Below are positions 5,697 to 9,809 of a DNA stretch of 9,809 bases, one piece after another. Numbering within the stretch: position 1 is the first letter of the stretch; each line of letters begins with the position of its first letter. The position numbers were made by a program, and so were the translations under genes. The stretch is from Methanobrevibacter sp. (lineage in GTDB: Archaea > Methanobacteriota > Methanobacteria > Methanobacteriales > Methanobacteriaceae), in contig WRCI01000051.1 of the NCBI GenBank assembly GCA_009784145.1, positions 1-9,809 on the forward strand. The letters are read 5' to 3'. Below the pieces are notes generated by a model. That model worked only from the letters and a program-made list of their open reading frames with translations, did no database searches and was not told the DNA's origin.

Positions 5697-6599
5697 TTTT
5701 CTATCTTTTATACGAACTGCAACACCATTATTAGATTCTTCCATTTCTTTCCCTGTTAAAATAGCTTTTCCAACAGCTATAACTTCATCATTTCTTAAAA
5801 TAACAACTTCGTCCTTTGGAATAATGGATTCATCGGCTTTAACAACCCCTGGTGCAAAAAGAGTGTTTGTTTTTAAATCAAAATCAATTTCAATAATATT
5901 AATGCCTAAATTAGCTAATACTTCCCCACCAGAAAGTCTAAGAGAATAAAGTCCAGTATCTCTATTAAGAAGAGCTATTTGTTTACTTTTAGTAAATATT
6001 CTTCTATGATACATTCCTTTAGCTATAGTATCATCAGAAATAAACTTTTTTCCTTCTGGACCAAACTGATAAGTAGCTACTCCACGAAGTTCATTTAAAA
6101 CTCTTTTACGACCTTTTATTCTTTCATATTTTTTTAATTCCATTCTAAGATTATAAAGAGAATCATTAGAACTAGGTCTTCCATCAACAGCAGTATAGAC
6201 ACAGTCATCAAGATATTCTCGACAAACTTCTTCGTATCCTCCAGAAACATTAGCTACAACTGCCTTATCAGAAACATAATCTCGAAGAAGTTCTCCAGCT
6301 AACTTTTTCTCTTCAAAACTCCAATTTCCAGATACACTCACATCATAAGATTGAATTGGAAATGTATTTTCCATTTCACGAGGACAAATTCCAAAAGGAG
6401 AGGTAACTATCACTTCTTGATATCCTTTAGTAACTCGACGAAATTTTTGATGAGATTGGGAGTTAGAATAAGGTTTTTTCATACTACATGGAAGAACAAC
6501 CACAACTTCTCCAGATGGTTTCATCCATTTCATCCTTTCCCTCCATCTGTGAGCTTCAGGGCGATACAGAGATTCTTCACTTGAACAAATAACTTTCAT
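5691..6599 (-). CDS. arcS: Short archaeosine synthase-type protein (DUF5591 plus PUA)
   Basis: ArcS acts in making archaeosine at position 15 of archaeal tRNA. It modifies the preQ0 base already inserted by archaeal TGT; in recent work it attaches lysine, and the radical-SAM partner RaSEA finishes the reaction. This protein has the ArcS motif PC-x3-KPY-x2-S-x2-H complete: P37 C38, K42 P43 Y44, S47, H50. SPFGICPREME follows at 67-77. Residues about 245-300 form a PUA RNA-binding domain (APGVVKADESIIPKDEVVILR, then AVGKAILTGKEM). Other ArcS proteins carry an extra N-terminal TGT-like domain and exceed about 500 residues. Here the protein is 302 residues and starts directly before the ArcS core. 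The start has only a weak site (TGGAAAT). hypC lies 142 bases upstream on the same strand. Confidence 0.8.
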   Translation of the reverse strand: MKVICSSEESLYRPEAHRWRERMKWMKPSGEVVVVLPCSMKKPYSNSQSHQKFRRVTKGYQEVIVTSPFGICPREMENTFPIQSYDVSVSGNWSFEEKKLAGELLRDYVSDKAVVANVSGGYEEVCREYLDDCVYTAVDGRPSSNDSLYNLRMELKKYERIKGRKRVLNELRGVATYQFGPEGKKFISDDTIAKGMYHRRIFTKSKQIALLNRDTGLYSLRLSGGEVLANLGINIIEIDFDLKTNTLFAPGVVKADESIIPKDEVVILRNDEVIAVGKAILTGKEMEESNNGVAVRIKDRKK

Positions 6600-6654
6600 G
6601 ATATTTCCATTGAATAAAATTTTATTAAAGTAGTTTATAGGTTTATAATAATTT

Positions 6655-6741
6655 GTTATTATAAATATAAGAAATAAAAATATAAAAAAATAAAAATAAT
6701 ATAAATAATATAAATAAGAAAAATAATAAGATAAAAGAGAC
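6655..6741 (-). terminator. T-rich stretch after hypC
   Basis: Read on the minus strand, this gap between hypC and the ArcS-type gene is a long run of T-rich blocks (TTTTT, TTTTTTT, TTTTT) without a hairpin, fitting archaeal oligo-T termination. The promoter of the downstream gene would follow in the remaining 55 bases, where TTATAAACCTATAAAC is a possible TATA region. Confidence 0.35.
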
Positions 6742-7005
6742 TTACTTATCAGCTAATGCTTGAAGTTCTTTATCTTCTTCATCAAGAATGTCCAAAAGTT
6801 CATCCCATGCCTCTAAAGATTCTTTAGCTGCTTGATCATCTAATACTTCAATAGCATAACCTGCATGAACCAGAACATACTTTCCTTCTTCAATTTCATC
6901 AACAAGATCTAATTTTACTTGTTGTCTAACACCACCAAAATCAACAAATCCTATCTTTTCTTCTTCTCTGATTTCAACAATTTGGGCGGGTGCTGCAATA
7001 CACAT
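6742..7005 (-). CDS. hypC: Hydrogenase maturation chaperone HypC
   Basis: HypC is a small chaperone that, with HypD, carries the Fe(CN)2CO unit to the large subunit of NiFe hydrogenases. It starts with the family signature Met-Cys (MCIAAPAQIVEI). Cys2, exposed once Met1 is removed, is the key ligand and partner-binding residue. The OB-fold-like core reads GFVDFGGVRQQVKLDLVDEIEEGKYVLVHAGYAIEVLD (19-56), followed by the acidic helical tail common in the family. At 87 residues the length is normal. The start is fixed by the essential Cys2 and by a strong ribosome-binding site. No other hyp gene is in the window, so the hydrogenase maturation genes are dispersed here. Methanogens need HypC for the F420-reducing, Mvh and Ech/Eha/Ehb-type hydrogenases. 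Confidence 0.95.
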   Translation of the reverse strand: MCIAAPAQIVEIREEEKIGFVDFGGVRQQVKLDLVDEIEEGKYVLVHAGYAIEVLDDQAAKESLEAWDELLDILDEEDKELQALADK

Positions 7006-7010
7006 TATTC

Positions 7011-7020
7011 ATCTCTCCTT
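7011..7020 (-). promoter_or_regulatory. Strong ribosome-binding site of hypC
   Basis: AAGGAGAGAT on the minus strand is nearly fully complementary to the archaeal 16S rRNA 3' end, with GGAG 9 bases before the ATG. It is one of the two strongest sites in the window, with that of the nitroreductase. Confidence 0.8.
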
Positions 7021-7533
7021 TAATAAAAATAATTTAATAACTTTTAATCAAGAATTTTAATAGCTTAATTGATTTAATTAAAAAATCACAATGAAATTTA
7101 TAATATTATAATTTTTTTAATTAATAATTTTTAATCAATTTAAATAAATAATCATTAATCAAATTTATAATTTAATTATTATAAAAATAGATATTAATAA
7201 CTATTATAAATAAAAATTAACATATATAAATCCAATTTATATTAAATAATTCTTAAATATTTATTTAATATTTTCATGAATAGTTATTTAAATTCATGTT
7301 AATTTTACATACTAATAAGATATTATATTTTAAATTATATAAAATTATGCAATTTATTAATTATATGATTTAATTTAATAAAAAAAATATTTTAATTTAA
7401 TAAAATTTAACTATAATTTGATTTTAAAAAATTAATTTTGATTTAATAAAATTTAATAAAATTTAATAAAAAATAAATTTAATTCAATAAGCTAATTAAT
7501 TTTAAAAAATTAATCTTAATATGAATAAAAATA
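7021..7533. other. Divergent intergenic region between hypC and the disulfide reductase
   Basis: About 510 bases of nearly pure A and T must hold both divergent promoters. Candidate TATA words are too many to rank. A word TTTTAAAAAATTAAT recurs (about 7423 and 7501), around a 10-base tandem repeat at 7441-7470. No gene is seen on either strand. Confidence 0.6.
7441..7470. repeat. 10-base tandem repeat, three perfect copies
   Basis: ATTTAATAAA is present three times in tandem, with related sequence on both sides (for example near 7375-7410). It lies about 80 bases upstream of the reductase start and could overlap its promoter region. Confidence 0.85.
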
Positions 7534-7540
7534 AAAAGGA
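7534..7540 (+). promoter_or_regulatory. Ribosome-binding site that fixes the reductase start
   Basis: AAAAGGA ends 9 bases before ATG 7550 and directly abuts an in-frame TTG at 7541. The spacing favours ATG 7550 as the true start, so the protein begins MKNVIIGAGPAG. Confidence 0.7.
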
Positions 7541-7549
7541 TTGAAACTT

Positions 7550-9007
7550 ATGAAAAACGTGATAATTGGAGCTGGTCCTGCGGGAAGATTAGCAGGACTT
7601 GAATTTGGAAGACTAGGAGAAGAAGCTCTATTAATAGAGAAAAATGACCTTGGTGGAACTTGTTTAAATGAAGGTTGTATGGTTGTCTGTGCATTAAACG
7701 ATATAGCTAAATTTTTAAATGCCAAAAAGCAATATGAACGCTTAGGTCTTTTAAAGGGAAATATTGACATTTCATATGAAGAGATTGTAAATAAAATTAA
7801 AAAAACACAGGAAATTATTCATGAAATAAATCATAAGGAAAATACTGCCCACAACAATGAAATCATATATGGAGAAGCTAAACTTGGAGAAAATGAACTT
7901 ACAGTTAATGGTGAAACTTGGCAATGGGAAAACTTACTTATAGCTACTGGTGGAAGACCATTTATTCCCAATATTCCTGGAAAAGAATATGGATTAACAA
8001 ATCAAGACCTTCTTAAAATCAAAGAAGTTCCTGAAAAACTAAATATTATAGGTGGAGGAATTATAGCTGCTGAAATTTCTAATATATTTTCCTCTTTAGG
8101 ATCAAAAGTAAACATAATAGCTAGATCTGGATTTTTAAAAGAATTAGATGTTGAAATTAGAGAATATGTTATAGAAAAACTATTTAAAAATGTAAAAGTT
8201 TATGAAAACATGGATTTACTTGAAATTAAAAAGAAAAAAATTATAGCTGAAGATAAAAACAAACAAGAATTTGAAAATAAGAATAAAAAAAAATTTGAAA
8301 ATAAAAATAAAAAAGAATTTAAAGATAAAAATAAAAAAGAACTCAAAAACAAAACCGAAGAATTTAAAGATAGTGAAATAAAAGAATTTGAAGGAAAAAC
8401 ATTTATAGCTACTGGAAGAGTTCCAAATTCTGAAATAGCTAGAACTATCTTAAAAGATGATGATTTTGACAAAAAAGGAGCTATTAAAGTTAACGAAATG
8501 ATGCAAACTTCTAAAAAAAATGTTTATGCTGCTGGAGATGTTACTGGTGGAATAACTTTAACTCCTGTAGCTAGAATGGAAGGAATTTTAGCTAGTAGAA
8601 ATATGGCAGGGTATTCGAATAAGATAGAATACAAAGCCATTCCACAAACAATTGCATTAGATATGAATGTTAGCTTTGCAAAAAATAATGATTTAAAAAA
8701 TAATGATTTAAAAAATAATGATTTTGAAAACAATTCGCAAAAAACTGAAGATATAATATTACCTGGTTCAGCTGGTCCCGGAGGATGGTGGAGAGTTTTA
8801 ACAGGAGATACTGGAATTACAAAAAGTTCATTTAATACTGAAAATGATTTATTAGAATCCATAACAGCAGTTTCGCCTTCATCAGTAAGTGATATAGCTT
8901 ATTTATCTTATTTAATGAGAATTGGAGAAAATATAGAAAATTTTGATGAATTTATTGAAATACATCCTTCTACAGATGTATTTTTCCAAATAATGAAATA
9001 TATTTAA
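7550..9007 (+). CDS. FAD-dependent pyridine nucleotide-disulfide oxidoreductase, divergent
   Basis: A 485-residue flavoprotein of the lipoamide dehydrogenase/glutathione reductase fold. Seen are the FAD dinucleotide motif (IIGAGPAG, 5-12), the redox disulfide C38-x4-C43 (GGTCLNEGC), LLIATGGRP (129-137), the NAD(P)-binding IIGGGIIAAE (167-176), ATGRVPN (287-293) and the second FAD motif YAAGDVTGG (326-334). Three features are odd. The usual PSK after the second cysteine is MVVC, adding C47. The C-terminal His keeps HP (H472-P473), but the expected Glu five residues on is Val477, with Asp476 beside it. Two low-complexity insertions interrupt the domains (residues 236-274 and 378-392). The start is ATG 7550, not TTG 7541. 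Methanogens lack classic 2-oxoacid dehydrogenase complexes, so the substrate is unknown and I do not call it Lpd. Confidence 0.85.
   Translation: MKNVIIGAGPAGRLAGLEFGRLGEEALLIEKNDLGGTCLNEGCMVVCALNDIAKFLNAKKQYERLGLLKGNIDISYEEIVNKIKKTQEIIHEINHKENTAHNNEIIYGEAKLGENELTVNGETWQWENLLIATGGRPFIPNIPGKEYGLTNQDLLKIKEVPEKLNIIGGGIIAAEISNIFSSLGSKVNIIARSGFLKELDVEIREYVIEKLFKNVKVYENMDLLEIKKKKIIAEDKNKQEFENKNKKKFENKNKKEFKDKNKKELKNKTEEFKDSEIKEFEGKTFIATGRVPNSEIARTILKDDDFDKKGAIKVNEMMQTSKKNVYAAGDVTGGITLTPVARMEGILASRNMAGYSNKIEYKAIPQTIALDMNVSFAKNNDLKNNDLKNNDFENNSQKTEDIILPGSAGPGGWWRVLTGDTGITKSSFNTENDLLESITAVSPSSVSDIAYLSYLMRIGENIENFDEFIEIHPSTDVFFQIMKYI
8255..8371 (+). repeat. In-frame 24-base repeat coding Lys/Asn-rich 8-residue units
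   Basis: Residues 236-267 are four 8-residue units: KNKQEFEN, KNKKKFEN, KNKKEFKD and KNKKELKN, followed by a partial KTEEFKD (268-274). They lie within the NAD-binding part of the disulfide reductase, between a strand (KKKIIAED) and EFEGKTFIATGR. The block is highly charged, probably an exposed helix or loop. Confidence 0.9.
8681..8725 (+). repeat. In-frame 15-base repeat coding KNNDL units
   Basis: AAAAATAATGATTTA occurs in three tandem copies, the third differing only in its last base. It encodes KNNDL-KNNDL-KNNDF (residues 378-392) in the C-terminal interface domain of the reductase. The near-perfect identity points to recent expansion. Confidence 0.95.
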
Positions 9008-9045
9008 TATATGATTATAATTAATTAGTTAAAATAATGAAATAT
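8988..9045. repeat. 14-base direct repeat spanning the reductase 3' end
   Basis: AAATAATGAAATAT occurs at 8988-9001, inside the last codons of the reductase, and again at 9032-9045 after its stop, offset by 44 bases. This is another repeat tied to a gene end, in the 67-base gap between convergent genes. Confidence 0.7.
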
Positions 9046-9074
9046 AATTAAAAACAATCAAATATTCATTTAAA

Positions 9075-9623
9075 TTATTTAATCCAATTTATAACATCTT
9101 TATTTCTATTAGGATTTCCTTGATTTCCTTCATTTTTATAACCTAATGTAACTCCATATAAAGGAATATAATTAGAAGGAATAGCTAATTTAGTCTTTGC
9201 ATTTGGATCATTGAAATATGCTTTAATCAAACCAAGCCAACAAGATCCTATATCAAGACCTTCTGCTGCAAGGAGTATATTTTCAATAGCTGCACTACAA
9301 TCTGTTAAACTGTAATCTGAATCTTCTTTGCCTGAAACAATAAGGACTGTTGGAGCATTGTGAAGAATGTTTCTTCCGCTTTTAGCTATAGTTTCTAAAA
9401 ATTCATCTCCAGAATTAGCCATATTCTTTAAAGCAACTTCATTAATCTCACTAAGAAACTCTTTATTTTGAACAATTGTGAAATGCCAAGGCTGTTCTCC
9501 TTTTGCAGTAGGAGCCATAATCCCTGATTCTAATATTTTTTCAATTTCTTCATCTTTTAGTTGTTCTTTTTTATAAGATCTTACACTTCTACGATTGCTT
9601 ATAACTTCAAAAATATCTTTCAT
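9075..9623 (-). CDS. Nitroreductase family protein (FMN-dependent)
   Basis: A 182-residue single-domain nitroreductase-fold flavoprotein, expected to bind FMN as a dimer and use NAD(P)H or another donor. Family marks are the phosphate-binding RRSVRSYK (11-18), ILESGIMAPTAKGEQPWHFTIV (30-51), the helix DCSAAIENILLAAEGLDIGSCWLG (108-131) and LYGVTLGYKNE (155-165). There is no N-terminal ferredoxin-like domain, which some anaerobe members have. The length is normal. The start is backed by a strong ribosome-binding site. The gene converges on the disulfide reductase with a 67-base gap. Both are flavin redox enzymes, but opposite strands give no operon link. The natural substrate cannot be told from sequence. 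Confidence 0.92.
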   Translation of the reverse strand: MKDIFEVISNRRSVRSYKKEQLKDEEIEKILESGIMAPTAKGEQPWHFTIVQNKEFLSEINEVALKNMANSGDEFLETIAKSGRNILHNAPTVLIVSGKEDSDYSLTDCSAAIENILLAAEGLDIGSCWLGLIKAYFNDPNAKTKLAIPSNYIPLYGVTLGYKNEGNQGNPNRNKDVINWIK

Positions 9624-9626
9624 AAA

Positions 9627-9636
9627 ATCAACTCCC
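9627..9636 (-). promoter_or_regulatory. Ribosome-binding site of the nitroreductase
   Basis: GGGAGTTGAT on the minus strand lies 3 bases before the ATG at 9621-9623. It closely matches the archaeal consensus GGAGGTGAT and fixes the start. Confidence 0.75.
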
Positions 9637-9723
9637 TATAAATATAATTAATTAATCATTATTAAAGCACTGATTAATTATAATATAATTAAAAAACTAA
9701 ATAAACACAATTGAATCGCAAAT

Positions 9724-9809
9724 GAACTAAATATTAAACCTAACTACCTAAATACAATAAATCAATACGAACTAAATATTAAACCTAACTACCTAAATAC
9801 AATAAATCA
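9724..9809. repeat. 45-base tandem repeat running off the window end
   Basis: Positions 9724-9764 and 9769-9809 are identical over 41 bases, with ATAC between them, giving a 45-base period. The second copy is cut by the window edge, so more copies may follow. Key pieces are AAACCTAACTACCTAAATAC and AATAAATCA. A degraded partial copy may precede it near 9694-9723. It lies upstream of the nitroreductase start, so it could neighbour or contain that gene's promoter. Confidence 0.9.

Noticed and set aside
7541..7549. TTG at 7541 as start of the disulfide reductase
   Set aside because: The ribosome-binding site directly abuts it; ATG 7550 has normal spacing and starts right before the FAD-binding strand, as usual in the family.
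8200..8862. Minus-strand frames opposite the disulfide reductase, rich in Ser/Phe/Leu
   Set aside because: They arise from reading the opposite strand of the Lys/Asn-rich repeats and conserved coding sequence; no ribosome-binding site or family match.
9724..9809. Possible start of a CRISPR array
   Set aside because: The units are separated by only 4 bases, with no room for spacers; it is a plain tandem repeat as far as visible.

Overview
This is a very AT-rich piece of a methanogenic archaeon, most likely of the order Methanobacteriales (Methanobrevibacter-like; Methanosphaera is the main alternative). The archaeal markers are transcription factor TFE, an archaeosine-synthase-type protein (DUF5591 plus PUA) and a tRNA-Ile without an encoded CCA. 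The methanogen markers are phosphosulfolactate synthase (coenzyme M synthesis) and a paralogue of the coenzyme F420 glutamyl ligase. HypC fits an organism that lives on NiFe hydrogenases. I assign the lineage from gene content and base composition only.

Layout: positions 1-3311 carry four plus-strand genes: the 3' part of comA, a CofE-like protein, tfe, and an HD-domain hydrolase. Positions 3516-7005 carry a minus-strand series: an ACT-domain regulator, tRNA-Ile(GAU), a MIP18/DUF59 Fe-S assembly protein, the short ArcS-type protein, and hypC. A plus-strand flavin disulfide reductase (7550-9007) diverges from hypC and converges on a minus-strand nitroreductase (9075-9623). Except for the 67-base gap at 9008-9074, gaps between genes are long (about 140-545 bases), so most genes probably have their own promoters. 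This is chiefly a housekeeping and cofactor region. I see no phage, insertion sequence, CRISPR array or defence cassette.

The most unusual part is the non-coding DNA. Nearly every gap holds its own short direct-repeat family (periods of about 10, 14, 16-18, 17, 23, 24, 27-28, 28, 44, 45 and 60 bases). Several start at or inside the stop region of a gene. The same kind of expansion has entered a coding region: the disulfide reductase carries two in-frame low-complexity repeats (24-base and 15-base periods). That enzyme also departs from the classic family in its active site. A strong preference for ATA-GCT at Ile-Ala pairs, and frequent TAGCT words in both coding and non-coding DNA, also stand out.
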